Source: Chrysaora quinquecirrha (lineage: Eukaryota > Cnidaria > Scyphozoa > Semaeostomeae > Pelagiidae). From it: a stretch of DNA of 64,000 bases. Below are positions 1-14,563 of the stretch, piece by piece. The notes beneath the pieces are model-generated. The model was given only the letters and a program-made list of their open reading frames with translations, was not told the origin of the DNA and searched no databases. The stretch is from assembly GCA_014526335.1 (NCBI GenBank), contig JACTAT010000035.1, positions 4,098,344 through 4,162,343 on the forward strand, read 5' to 3'. Both the position numbers and the translations under genes were made by a program. Each line of letters starts with the position of its first letter. Within the stretch, counting starts at the first letter, position 1.

Positions 1-680
1 ATGTTGGTTCACTGAGGTGGCCAAACGCTGCCAACATTTTGGCCAACATGACCCAACATGAATGTTAGGTGAAATTATGGCTACGTTTTTTCGGGGTTTT
101 GTGAATCCAAAATGTGAATCGAAATTAGCCAGTCAGAAAAGTGGTGCTGAATTGGTAGTATGATAAGAACAACCAATCGGGACACAGAAAACAGTGGGTA
201 ACCAATGATTCCGTATTTTAGGGCTTCTTACTTGTTGTGCAATTTTTCGATGATACTAAAATTTATTTGCGAGTTCTTATTTGCTCATGTGATAACGTAA
301 ATTAAATTTGAGGAAAATGTGCAATCCAATTTAATTTAAAAAAAACTGTATTTTAAGCTACTAATATATAATGATAATAGAAGAGTGCATGGTCACTTGA
401 ATGTCCATCAAACAGCTGTGAGACATAGAAATTGTTCTTGTAGCCGTCCTATCAAGCAAATTTGGCAATTTTACAATTTGTATAGATTATAAAGAACTCT
501 TATTGTCAAAGAACTTTTTGTGCTAGAGTAAATGAAACTACTAAAGGAAAAGTTTGCCAGAAATTGTCAAAGAAAAATGTCTTAACAACTTCGTTTTGAG
601 TCTCCATTCTATTGTAGTTGAACACTGTCGTGCTGGCATAATATTATAATAGAAATTTCTTTTTAACTTGTTGTTTTCAG
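1..680. other. Upstream of the first EPS8 exon seen; repeat remnant only
   Basis: Positions 1-75 match the CCAACATT-rich repeat, and 117-210 match the interspersed repeat of the 50.3 kb region. Nothing resembling a PTB-domain exon or a promoter could be supported. The first exon begins after TTGTTTTCAG at 680. Confidence 0.6.
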
Positions 681-3600
681 TCAGAAACGATGACTGGTGC
701 TGCTGTCAATGGTGGATTTTCCAATGAGATTGACATGCAAAATGAACATCGTTCGCCTGATTCTAATGTAAGTTTTATCCTCACTATTTTTGGTCGATTA
801 TGATTAGTTTCAAGGACATTCCTCTACCCTTTATATTATTTGGGAAGCTACCTGGTAACGAATTGCTTGATTGCTCGCACGGCCCCCTGAAAAGCAATCC
901 TTTAGGACTGATGGGGTTACCGTGGTTAAACAAAATTTAGATTAGATTAGATTAGATTAGCGAATCAACAAGACAATGTTCTTTTTTCTTGTTTCGTGCA
1001 GAAAAACGTTCTTTGAATACTGTGATAATTTCAAATTAGAAACGTGATTTCGAAAATGGCCTAAAAGAGCAAGTTCATAATTTGTAGAAAAGTAGATATA
1101 TAGGTTCTCTCCGGCTAAATGCCTGTGCCTTCTATAGGCCTACAGTATTATATAGATTGAGAGTTTCTCCTTGTTGACCCCTCTTCTGATAAACGACTAT
1201 TTTAAAGAGTCTGAATGCCACGAATCAGTGACCGTTATCAGTTAATATCTACCTCAACGAGGAATCTTAGCAATAATTTTCATCAGAGCTCCAGATGTTT
1301 TTCCTAGAACTTCTTGCTCTGTTAAACTTTCGTAAAACTGAACTTTCTTCATGCAGAGATCAAGTGTAAAACAAACTCATGGTGTCAGTCAGAGGGTCGA
1401 AGCATTTCAAAAGATCACTGAATCTCCACCTTCAAGTGCTGGTGTGACTCGCCAAGGAAGTAAATCTGCTGCTGATTATCCATCTGAAGTTCAAGAAGCA
1501 AGAGTCAACAGGGATGTGGTATGAATCATTATGATCTCTTTACTAGCTAAGTAGTGCTGTTCTATACCACTAAGCACTACCGGTAAGGGATACCACTATC
1601 GATAAGGGCTGCTGCTCCCAGGTAGAAGGGAAACCCAGAGTATTACAGCAAACAGTAGGGGAATGTCTAAATGTATATCAGAGGTTATGTTTATCCGTTG
1701 AGCTGAGTTGTATGACGTATACAGGTAGACTAACACGTGCAGTTCAAGTCGAATGGATTCTGTTAATTCCATAGGGGCAATTGCGATCAGCATGGATTAC
1801 AAGCTACAACCTATAGGGCATATGCTAATGTCATTGCTGCGTTAGATAATAAATAATAAACAGCTTAGATGATAGCCAAAGACTTGTGCACAGTAGTCTT
1901 AACGAACCTATTTTATTACCGGTTCTATTTTTTAACTTACGTTGCTTGTTCAGGGCTGCTGTGTAGGACCCTTTTCGTGCAACATTGTGCTTTTACGTGA
2001 GATTTTACGTGTTCTCAAAATCCTTTTAGGAAACTCTCAACCGATGTGTTGAAGAAATCGAACAATTCATTTTTGATTTGAAATCGACTAATGAAGCTAG
2101 AAAGAAGCTGAACAAAAAAGGAAGAAAAAGCACTAAAAAGAAGTATGGTAGGTTGATCATCTGTGACGTTAGAGTTGAAATCTATCCTTGTGTTCGCCAT
2201 TCATGACAAATGTGTACAAATATGTATGGTGCTGAAGAAGGCTCAACATAGCCGAAACACAAAGTCGAACGGGAATAGAGCATGACTCAGAGAGTTACTC
2301 AGCGATTTCATTGAGCTCTATAGCTCAGTGGAAACGTCGTTGGCTCTCTGAGCATGCAACCCAGGTTCGAATCTTATCAATTGTGGTATGCCACTTTTTG
2401 AAAATTTCGAATCAGTGCTTCAGCTATTTGTATTCTTAAAGTTCGATGAAGTTATTCTTGTTTCTCCATATGTATGTATGATCATGTTTCAGTTTGTGCC
2501 TAAAATTTACCATATGACGAACATTTCGATTTTAGAGCGTACAAGAACAATTGCAAGAGGCCCAAGTGAAGAAAGCTATAATGACATTTACCAGAAGTTT
2601 AAATACGCTTTTAATTTACTGGTTTGTATTTTCAAATAAAAGTTTTGTCTTTCGATGAGTTCCATATACTTTGATTAAGCGCCCGTGGCGTTTATCAATA
2701 GTTTAAACTTTTAGTGAGCGCGTTTTCGAGAGGTATTTAAAACAAGAAGGCGCTATATTGTATTTTTGATTCGTTTGTCAAGCAAGTCGTTACAGCTCCC
2801 AAAATGAAGTTGTCCTCGAAATGAGATATGTTGCTGGTTTAGCAGACGCACCAAAACGAAAGTTTTGCGGTGTTATTTTATGATTTTTACAGCCAGAGGC
2901 TGGAAGAAAGGTAAGGCAGCAGGGGTAGAAGCAACAAGTTAAGAGCAACACAATTTTCATTTGATGAGGGTGAATTGGGCATCTGCGCTAGCCAATACAT
3001 AGACGTCAACTGTAGCATTCAGTTGCCCCCGCTACTCCCGTGCCTCATCCGCCCCTTATTGCTTTGAACTTATCCTGTTACTTGACTTTGTTCTTGGGTA
3101 TTTTTCAGGCCAAACTGAAGCCACATATAACCAATCCGAATTCAACAGAATTTGTGCATTATCTGATGGTTCCACTTGATATCGTTGTTAAAGTGGATGG
3201 GTAAGATGATCTTTCGTGTTTTATTACTTTGTCATCTTGAAGAAGGAATCTGCCTTGTTCCAAAGGTCGGAGATTTTATATTGTTTTTTTTTTATTGCAT
3301 AATAGTTTGGATCATGCACAGTCCATTATGACTCCATGGTTGTCTATTTCTGCAATTGATATGTTATCAAACTGCCTGAATTCATGGGAAAGCAGTTTTT
3401 GGAAATCTCTTGGACCCAACTGGAATCTTCCACAGTAAGTTACAAGTTTAGAATTTTTTTTTGAAGAGACATTGCTAAATCGTAACCTTAGTAGGAAAGA
3501 AGAATGCTATCACTGACTCTTTTCTAATTCTCTATTACTGCTTTACAGCTGGTTCTCTAAAATACCTCCTATAGCTAAGAGACTTAGAATCTAGCATTTT

Positions 3601-6600
3601 ACAGCTAAGCCTGGAAGGATACTTAAATTTTCTACTTCATCGTCTTCTTCTTCTTCCTGTTCTTCCTTTTCCTAGCATTTTCCTTTGCACGGTCACTATT
3701 GCAGATTTTTCGGCTCTTATCCAATCAACCTTTCATTTCCTTCTCGAAGAAAATTTTTCTACCATACATGATTCTCTTAGGTAGCGTATTTCTAATAACC
3801 AACCGGCAAAGCATCTAACTGATGATCTTGCATAGGTTGCTCACCAAGTCATAAGTTACCTGAATCTGAATTAACTCTACTAGTTAGGCAGATTTTAATG
3901 AAAAATACCATGTCTATTCATGATCCTCTCCAGGTACTTTTTCCGCGACATTCTTCGTTTTCCTGTTACCATACCATCTCCAACTTGCCTCTTAAACTAA
4001 GGGCCAAACCTTGCCACATGACAGGACCTCTTTATACGGCTATGGGCGTTGTCTGACAGTTGGTGCAAAAATCAAAAGTTTTGATATTACTTTCTGCAGG
4101 TCAGCACCGATTTTCCATGATAAACCTCATTCCATTTATGTTCCGGTATTCAAAGATGGTTGGTCTCCACCAGAAATTATCACAGATGACCGAAATGCTG
4201 CTGCTGCAAAATCTGCTGCTGCAATGGTTGCAAGAATGAAGGTATTTATTTTGAATTCAGTCGTGTTTGATTTTGAAGTTGAAGCTGGCGGAAAGAGCAT
4301 ATTACAAGACCAGACCATATAGAATCCATAGACTTATTACATTCCTCTCACTTTTTCGACAACAACACTATTGCTGTTTCCTCAGAGTGGAGCGGGTTGG
4401 TGGAGTATGGAGGAGTGTAGACTAGGACGAATGTAATAAGTCAATACAATCTAAAGAAATAAAGCCCCTTTAAGATTCTCAAGCAGTTGTTGATGTCTCA
4501 TATGTCTTACCAAAGATTGTAGCTTGCATTGCAAGCGGTATAGCCAGTCTTAGGTGGATAATTTTTTCAGGTGTCTTTTCTTTGTATAAGCATGAAATTA
4601 TGCAACGCTTGCATTGCGATTCAACACGTTCATTGCTGAACGCACATATACGTTGTGGACGATTGCATGAACGATAGATTTATCTATATTTTTTGATATT
4701 ATTAAAGATGATTTACTTTCACTATTCAATCTCTTTGTTTTAAATGCATTATATCTTTCTATTTTTGCAGCTCTTTTGCACGTCTAACATGCACGAATTC
4801 CTGATAATTTTACAAGTATCTGCTTGTGGAATTTGAAAATAACCAAGTTTAGTTTTAATTCTAACCTTGCACCTTCAATGCTGCATGCGTTTAATACTAA
4901 CAAGGATTGACAGGGCTTTAAAACATCCAAAATCAAATAAATCACTGCACATTTGCAACAATACTAATTTGTCAATTACTGACAGTTGTAAGATTCACAA
5001 TGTACACATTAACTAAGTAACAGCACAGAGCAAACCCTTGCCTCAATAATCAACGGTAACGGTCTGAAGCACGATAGAAGTTCACCTTAGTTAGTGGGGG
5101 GGGGGGGGGTAATCAAGTACATACTGAGATTTTGAGGGTTAAAAAATTTCATTTGGGGTCTCGAATTAGAACTAACAATTCTAATCACTTATTCTGACTA
5201 ACTTGCACTGTGTTTTCTGCATTTATGTTTGTTCTGTTTCGTTTCGTTCTGTTTTTGTCTATGTTATTTGGAATTTGCATACATAAGTCATTTCTGTCTA
5301 TATACATATACATTTCTCCATATATATCCCTTTTCTCCAAATAGTTTTCTCCATATATGTTTTTTTTCTTCATTTTTTCTCCATATGTATCATTTTTTCC
5401 ATATCTATGCCCTTTTTCCTTCATAAAGTTGTTATAACTATCATGCATACACGCCACTTTCCTATTTTTTTTTGTTTCTTCACCTTGTATGTCATGTGTT
5501 TGTCAATACTTACGTACAGGAATCTGAATTTGGAACACCAAAGACTAAAAAAATGGTTGCTAAAGCAGTGCTAAAATTCAGGAGTCTTGCTCGTGAAGCA
5601 CAGTTGAGGAACTCCGTCATAAAGTATGTGTTGTCATTGTTTGTCTTTGCATCGAAACTGTCTTGTTTAAGTAAATCTAATGTGTTTGTTGGTAAGAGAA
5701 AATCACCTTGACAGCAAACACAGTTGTTAACTGTCGTTCCGTCTACATGTCTTTTGACAGACTATCTTAAAGTTAACATTGCTTTGTGGACATTACCTTT
5801 CTAACACAGTGAAGAGATCTACTCGTTTCGGACACAGGAAACTTTCAAAGCGTTGCTAGGCCCAGCTAAGCCTACAAACAGGCCTAGGCAATAATTTTAA
5901 GACAGTAAGAGAAACGGCTTGCAACCCAAGTTTCCGTTAATCCTCTAAAATTCAAGCACTTGCGTAGAGCTGAGACCAGGGATTCGTGCATCAAAGAAAT
6001 GCAGAAGGATGCTGCATAGTAAACTGCAGCCTCTGTCTAATGCAGCCTTGTAATTCTTATTAAGATTGTTGAGGAGGAAGATCAGATGAAGAAAAAGGCA
6101 CTGTCAGTATTCATTTACTTTAAATTATCTTTATTCAGTTATAACTATGTGTTTATCCCTTGCATTCTTGGGTGCTGAGTCATGTTAAATTGTCCAACAC
6201 ATACTACAGATCGATAGAGACACTCTGATAAGGGGAGACTAACCCTATACATATTATATGATTATTCTGCTATAGTGTTGCTATATCGACTATACTTTGT
6301 ATTGTATTCATTCACGGAGTTTTTATCTAGGCCAAGATGATGCCTTTAAAAATACAATATAAGGAGTTTATCGATTACAATGGTACAATCAAATATACCG
6401 TTAAATACATATTGTAGTGAATAAGCTGTGCCGAAAATTGACCAATGCTCGACTCCAGGGTTAAGACCTGGCTAAACTAGGAGAAGTGTCGCGCGCAAAA
6501 CTGAATTTGGTGTGTCTCCCAGGGTGGCTAAACATGCGAATGACAAACGAGCAACATGTTTCCCGTGTTGTTCGCATGTCGCGGAGAGAAGAATTGTCGC

Positions 6601-9235
6601 GCGGGACATACCTCCTAGTTTAGCCAGGCCTTTACGCACGTTTCATAACAGTACCGTATCGGCATGTCGTTTGAGTTAATTTGCTTTGAACGGTGAAGAG
6701 TCCTGCATGATGTCCGTTAAATATACTGGGAGAACTGCCTTTACTCCGTTTACCTGAGGACAGAACTATATGAATCCATTCCAAAATGTTGACGATAAGT
6801 TTATTTTCGTTAAAACGGGCAAAGGTTGTTGCTTAAAGCAACAGATCCCTACCGTTATGGCTACCCGAAAGATCGATACCTTTTGGACCCATTGCCGTAT
6901 ATTGCCGTATATAAGCGCCTTGTAGACACCTATGGACCATTCCTACATGTTACTCATAACAACCAGGTCAGACTTGGGCCTTTTGAATCCGTACCTTTAT
7001 GTCATGAAAGTTTAATACAGGACCACAGGACCTTGATGTCTTGACAATTTTCTTTTCTCTTTTTCTTAGTGAGCATAAGAGGGTATCGGTCGATGCAGAA
7101 CCTGAAGTGACTGTTGAAACAGCAAGAAAACTTGAATCACCAAGAAAGCTTGAATCACCCAGAAAACCTGAATCACCCAGAAAAACAGAAGCCCCGAAAA
7201 TACCCGAGGTGAAACGACTCCGGTCGTCAATGGAACGACTAAATACGCTGTGGTTGCGTATGATTATTGGGCACACAATAACAAGGAGCTGACGATTAGA
7301 GCCGGAGAGAGAGTATTGGTAAGACATGAGCATTAGTTGATTTAGATTCATTTTATGATTTACGCATTACAGCCACAAATCTGGCTGAAGACCAGCATAT
7401 GACAAGATGGATGCTGTAAAGTCAAATATTTTACGTGGACAACGATGTATTTATGTATTTATGCATGGCCTTCGTGAAGGTTTCATGGCTGTAGGGATAC
7501 ATGGTGATCCAAAGACATTGTGTTTGGCTTGTTAGTCATCAATTGTACCGTTTATTACAAATTGCTGTGAATACGTAGGTCGGCTATGGCTCTATTTTGT
7601 TTTTACCTACGTTGCAAAATACCAAATTCACACAATGGTTAAGTATTTGATCACTATTAAAGAAGATACGAATTGCAAATGCAGTGGTATGGCTTTGCAT
7701 TGAAACAGTAAAGCTGTGGCTAAACTAGGAGACTTGTCGCGCGTGACATTGTATTCAGCCTGTCTCCAAGGGTGGCTAAACATGCGAGTGACAAGCGAGC
7801 AACATGTCCCCGAGTCATTTGCATGTCGCGGAGACAAGAAATGTTTCTGTTGACTCCCAGAAACATTTGCGTGTCCCTTGCTGGAAACATTTGCGTGTCT
7901 TTTGTCGCACGCTACAAAGTTTCCGAGGTGGCATTAGGACATTAATATCGCGCGCGACATGTCTCCTAGTTTAGCCAGGCCTTAAGTTGTCATGGATATG
8001 TTAAGGTACTCCCTAGTGAGAAATTACTGAGATACTCGATTTATAGATGAAATCTTTGGCAAGGCTGAGCTATGTCGCTGTATAATTCATAGAGCAATAA
8101 CGTAGAAGCATACAATTTTTGGGATGACGTGTAGTTTGCTATGAAGAAAACCTGGTGAAGGTGAAGGTGAAGGTGAAATGGTGTTTTAGCGCAAGTCGCT
8201 AGGATCTCAGTAAGTAGGTTAACTTATCGGGACCTCGAACCTAGCTGTGGCGCTACCGTGGCTGGACTCGAACTCTAACCACACTGAGCTCCTGACACTA
8301 CGAGTCGACACCACGACGCAACAGCACCTTTACCAAAACGCCACAGCACCTTCACAAAATCTTCGTTTAAGGACAATGTATGACTTGAATCTGTAGTTTG
8401 TGCAAGGCTTTTGGTTCCGTAGGTATTATTGACACGTAGCTAGCACAAGGTACTAAAGGCACTTATGCATCTATATTATGATATAGTGTCGCGAATATTT
8501 GCCAGCCTCATAACGTTGAACCTTGACGACTGACAAGTCTTGTTGGGGTGCGTTGTTAAGTTTGATTGTTTGAAACTCAACTGTGCCTTTTGTTTTATGT
8601 ATCTAGGTGTTGGATGACTCAAGAAGATGGTGGCTGGTGAAGAATGACCATGATGAACAGGGTTATGTTCCCTCGACAGTTTTGGAATACCCATCTCAAG
8701 GTAAATGTCATCATTGAATTTATTTCAGAGGCTTGTAGCAGTTGTGTGTATACATGCAAGAATTCTGCATATATATATATATATAAAACACTCATTCCAG
8801 TGGTGCAAGCGTACCATAACATTAACATCACTGTGTTTGCTAAGGATTTGTAGCAGTTTTGTGTATACATGCAAGAATTCTGCAAATATATATATATATA
8901 TATAAAGTATACTCATTCCAGTGGTGCAAGCGTACCATGACATTAACATCACTGTGTTTGCTAAGGATTTGTAGCAGTTTTGTGTATACATGCAAGAATT
9001 CTGCATATATATATATATATAAAACACTCATTCCAGTGGTGCAAGCGTACCATGACATTAACATCACTGTGTTTGCTAAGGATTTGTAGCAGTTTTGTGT
9101 ATACATGCAAGAATTCTGCATATATATATATATATATATAAAACACTCATTCCAGTGGTGCAAGCGTACCATGACATTAACATCACTGTGTTTGCTAAGG
9201 ATTTGTAGCAGTTTTGTGTATACATGCAAGAATTC

Positions 9236-9270
<35 letters not shown>

Positions 9271-9362
9271 CACTCATTCCAGTGGTGCAAGCGTGCCATG
9301 ACATTAACATCACTGTGTTTGCTAAGGATTTGTAGCAGTTTTGTGTATACATGCAAGAATTC

Positions 9363-9431
<69 letters not shown>

Positions 9432-9879
9432 CTCATTCCAGTGGTGCAAGCGTACCATGACATTAACATCACTGTGTTTGCTAAGGATTTGTAGCAGTTT
9501 TGTGTATACATGCAAGAATTCTGCATATATATATATATATATATAAAACACTCATTCCAGTGGTGCAAGCGTACCATAACATTAACATCACTGTGTTTGC
9601 TAAGGATTTGTAGCAGTTGTGTGTATACATGCAAGAATTCTGCATATATATATATATATAAAACACTCATTCCAGTGGTGCAAGCGTACCATGACATTAA
9701 CATCACTGTGTTTGCTAAGGATTTGTAGCAGTTTTGTGTATACATGCAAGAATTCTGCATATATATATATATATATATATATAACACTCATTCCAATGGT
9801 GCAAGCGTACCATGACATTAACATCACTGTGTTTGCTAAGGATTTGTAGCAGTTTTGTGTATACATGCAAGAATTCTGC

Positions 9880-9911
<32 letters not shown>

Positions 9912-12900
9912 CTCATTCCAGTGGTGCAAGCGTACCATGACATTAACATCACTGTGTTTGCTAAGGATTTGTAGCAGTTTTGTGTATACATGCAAGAATT
10001 CTGCATATATATATATATATATATAAAACACTCATTCCAGTGGTGCAAGCGTACCATGACATTAACATCACTGTGTTTGCTAAGGATTTGTAGCAGTTTT
10101 GTGTATACATGCAAGAATTCTGCAATTTTTTTTAAACATGCTGACGAGTCTATAGAGCATCGACTTAGACTCATTTCAATGGTGCAAGCGTCTCAAAATA
10201 ACAACGAAAACATTTTGAACATAGCATTAACACCAGAGGCCTAAGGCCCTAGCCAAATGATCAAATATTGTCGGTCAAACGTTTGATATTTGCCATTTAT
10301 ACCATATTCGGTCGTTTTGCCACGTGACAAATATTGCTTAGCAAAGTTTATTGCAAAGCAAGATAAAGCCAAATTAGTCAGAACAATATTGAGATGGAGA
10401 GAAAGAAGGTTTAGGATAGTCCGTCTTAATTCAGATGACTTCACTCCATTGACTATGAAAAATTGCAACTATTCAATATTTTCTTCGCCAGTAAAACATC
10501 CAAAATGTCCCTTTTTTGTCCTTTAGAGGCAATATATTTTATAGTTGGGTACTACTTGAAATGATTTTTATAGTACAACTGTAGGTTTTAAATGTGATTT
10601 TGTTTTCTATTGAAGATGACTCAGACTCTTCGTCAGCTGATGGTACAATTTCTGGACCACATAGTCCACACAGCACTTTATCATCCGGTTACGTCGAAAT
10701 GAAGGTGATTATCTGACTGAATTTGTAATGGTTAAAATGTTCTAGACGTGTACTACGCTTTAAGAATGACAACAATATTTCAAAAAAAAATTTAAGTTGT
10801 CCCATCACTGAAAATTTCTTCCATTTTCAAATTTAATATAACTGAAATTTCTTACAATATTCTCAAATTAAAAAATAGGCGAATTCAAAATGTTGTCTAA
10901 GCGATGCTTAAAATTCCTCATTTGATAGATTTTGCCTGAAATGGGGCCTTTGCCTTAAAACAAAAACTTTGATGACATAAGTATGTCATTGCAGGAAAAT
11001 TTCCTGATATAATAGAATCGTTATGCCAAAGATGAGATGTACCAAGTTCTAAATTTTGGTACAAGAACTTAGGTTCCTTATACTTTCAGACGAGATAAAT
11101 ACTTTTGTATAGGCCCACATAATTGAAATCTGTCTACGCTTAATTCTGTCGAGTAAACGAATATGCTACTGAATTTAAAGATTAAAATGGCCCAGACTAA
11201 ATATTGTTGGCAAACCTATTTTTCTTTGCATTCATTTTTTTGCTAATTCCACATAGTACTACATACATATTGCAAATTTTGTACCTAGTTTACCTCAAAC
11301 ATTTGAATATATTAAGTTAATTTTTGAAGTCATAGTGTATGATGAATTCTCTTTCCACAGCCTCCTCAAGTTACCTCTGAAGTTCCGAAAACCACAGAAC
11401 CAAGCTCTCCAACCGTTGTCACAGCAAAGTCGATCATCACAGAATCAAAACAGTTTTCAAGCCCTGTTCCTCCAAAGGAACCTCCTCCACCCGTCTCTCC
11501 AAAGCCTCAGACAAGGATGAAGTCCCCCAATTCGAGCCACCACCCCCACCTGCTCATGAACCAGTAGCATCGCCACGTTTGGTTGTGAATATGACAGAAA
11601 TTAAGGAAAGCCCAGTTCTTGCAAAGCAAGGTATTCCATCGTATTGCAATACTGCACGTATTTTTTTTTATAAGAAACCCAGACTCTCGAATGGCCAAAA
11701 ATCTAAGAAACTCCAGTACTGGAAATTTTTTACGTAGGAAACTTTTCACCACAGACAGCGAAAAATGTTCTTTTAATTCCCGTGTTTCGTCTGCAATAAC
11801 GCATTTCTGTGACAAGCAGACAAAACAGGAAACCCCATATGCATTTACATACGATCGATAAATCGGTTTGGAACATCATTCGGTAGAATAACTATGTTGC
11901 CAATATGGATATTCAAGAAACTCTTAAGAAACTTTCAGTACTCAAAATTTGAAAATTTTAAGAAACTTTCATTACCGGTTCAATTTTTTAGTTTCTTATA
12001 AAAAAATACGTCTAGTTTTTAAGTATGATTGATTTAGTTGACAACTACAAAGAATTATTAGCCTACCCTATGGTCAGGGCAGCAACTTTGTTGTGCAATC
12101 TGACTGGCTGAAAACGTTCGAATGCGATGTAATTATAGGGCATCATTATCCGGTAATGCAGTTATTATAGAGCTTATTAATTTTTAGATTCAAAACGCAG
12201 CAACTCTGTTATGCAATCTGATTGGCTGAAAATGTTTGTTAGGGCATTATTATCCAGTAATGCCCGTTCATAACGTCAGGACTAGATAATACACCGTACA
12301 ATAACGGTTTCCTTCAGGCAATGCTACCTTCAGCCACTGTACAAAACCTCGCACTGGCGGCTTCGGGTTAATATCTTTTGGTACTGCGCTCGGAAGCAGC
12401 TATAGGCTTAGTATTGCTGTCTCCAAGTACGATTTAGATTTTTATGTTTTTCAATTTTCCATTAGTGTATTGTACCATAGATACGAATTTTACTCAAATT
12501 CCACCCTTGATCGTAAGGTGGTTGTTCAGATCAATGTTCTGTCTAGTTTTGACACAAGAAACGCATCCGCTCTTAAGTCCATTTGTGATGGTTTAAGATG
12601 GAGCTCCGCAGTGTTGCATCGAGCGAATCTTGCTTTTATGGACATGAACAGTTTAAGAGGCCAGATGAAAACAATCCCGGGAAATCTTGGAATCTAGTTT
12701 GATTGGTCTTGGTTTCGTTTAAATATCATTGTATCGAGCGTTTGCTGGGACAAAAATGTAGCATGAAAAACGTGAGCTATTTTGTCGCTCCTATCTCTGC
12801 AATCTTGACCCTGCAGTCATTAGATACTGTGACTCAAACCAGCAGGGAACTGAGATTTATAATCATTTCGTGGAAATTTATAATCCGTGATCCACTGTAT

Positions 12901-14382
12901 ACAGGCCTCAGTGGAAATATTATGAATTGCAATTTTCTGGCAAACTGATGAAAGTTATATTCTTCATTTAAGGTCCACATAAGGTGCTTGAACTTTAATT
13001 TTATACTTTTCTTTGTATTGATAAGCTCGTTCGTTTGTTTATTTTTTTAGAAGAACCAAGTTTTCATTCAGAGCTTACCAACAGACTGAGTTCTCCCCAA
13101 GCCACTAACGGCAATTCACTGCAGGCTTCAGATGGAGGTAAATGAGCTCTATTCATTTTGTGATAACTTGTGTATTTGTTTGTTTGGTTTAAAGCTTCTC
13201 TATAGTCTTACATTGCCTAGATAATCATGTGATTTTTAGATATTCCTAGACATTTAAAAACAAGTTAATCAGAGGCGCCGGAAGCTTCATGAAGCGGCGG
13301 GGGCAGGATCCGTAGAAAGGGCACCTAACGACCTAAGGTGTGTTGACGTTTGCTGGTGAAACGGGGAAATCTGTAGAAATTTTGCCTTTTGTGTACGCTC
13401 ATAATTCATAATTTTCATGGCAAAAAAGTAATTGTACTGCATGGCATGGTTAAGGTGATCTACAGGCATGACTAAAAGATTGTTTTGAATTGTTTCTTAT
13501 AACAATATTCTTCGATTTCATTATCCAACTAATACTCTCCTTAGTCATTTTGACTTCTGCAGTAATTTTCAACTTAACTATACAACTTAATATTCAACCT
13601 AAGAAAGATTGTCACAACTACTGCTTCATAGCTCAAAATCCTTAAAATTTCCCAAAATATCTGCGACGCTGGTCATTACGTGCAATAAATTCTTTTGCAA
13701 TTTTTAAAGTGCAAATGTCATCAGTGCGATCCTTCTGTAGCGTGCAGAACATTCTGTTGTTGAGACTATTTGCTACCATTGTTGAATGAAACCAGGACTT
13801 GATCCTTCTCATTGTACTGAAACTTCTTTCCTCTGTTGCTGAACCAAGTGGTACAGTTGTATAGAAATTTCATAGTGGCACAGTTTGTATAGAAGTTGTA
13901 TAGATATATTGGGAACATGAACACTTCTTAATTTACCCTTATATTATTTAAATCAAACACATCCGCTACAAGTAGCGAACATGTGATAAAAGCCAACATT
14001 AAGCGTGACAGAGAATTGCTCGATTGATGTTCAGTTTCCATCAATACGAAACCATTGACATTCTTCTTCCTTGAAAACACAGGTCTCGGTAATTTTTTAA
14101 AATATATTATTATGAAAATATCGGGAACCAATTTTTTTGAAAGGGCACTTTGCTGCCCCCGCGCTGCCCCCGTACCAGTAGGGCAACGGGGGCAGCTGCC
14201 CCCGCTGCCCCCGTTGCTCCGGCGCCCTTGAAGTTAATTTGGCTTATGTTTTCACCTTTTGCGTCGATTTGCTTAACTAACATTTTAAATAGAATAATGT
14301 GTTTTAGCCTTTTAGTTAGTTGGTTGGTGAGTTAATAAGTTACTTAATAAGTTAGTTAGTTAGTTAGTTAGCTAGCTAGCTG

Positions 14383-14413
<31 letters not shown>

Positions 14414-14532
14414 GGTTAGTTAGCTAGTTAGTTAGTTAGTTAGTTAATAAGTCAGCTAGTTAGTTTGCTAGTTAGTTAGTTAGCTAGTTAGGTAGTTAAT
14501 TAGTTAGTTAGTTAGCTAGTTAGTAAGCTAGT

Positions 14533-14563
<31 letters not shown>

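Noticed and set aside
2311..2395. Possible functional tRNA gene
   Set aside because: A and B boxes are present but acceptor and anticodon stems do not pair, and the same sequence recurs as a SINE.
8840..9787. 315-aa minus-strand open frame with YIYIYI runs, and its relatives on both strands
   Set aside because: The frame is an artefact of (AT)n runs and repeated core units within an intron; several frames on both strands are open.
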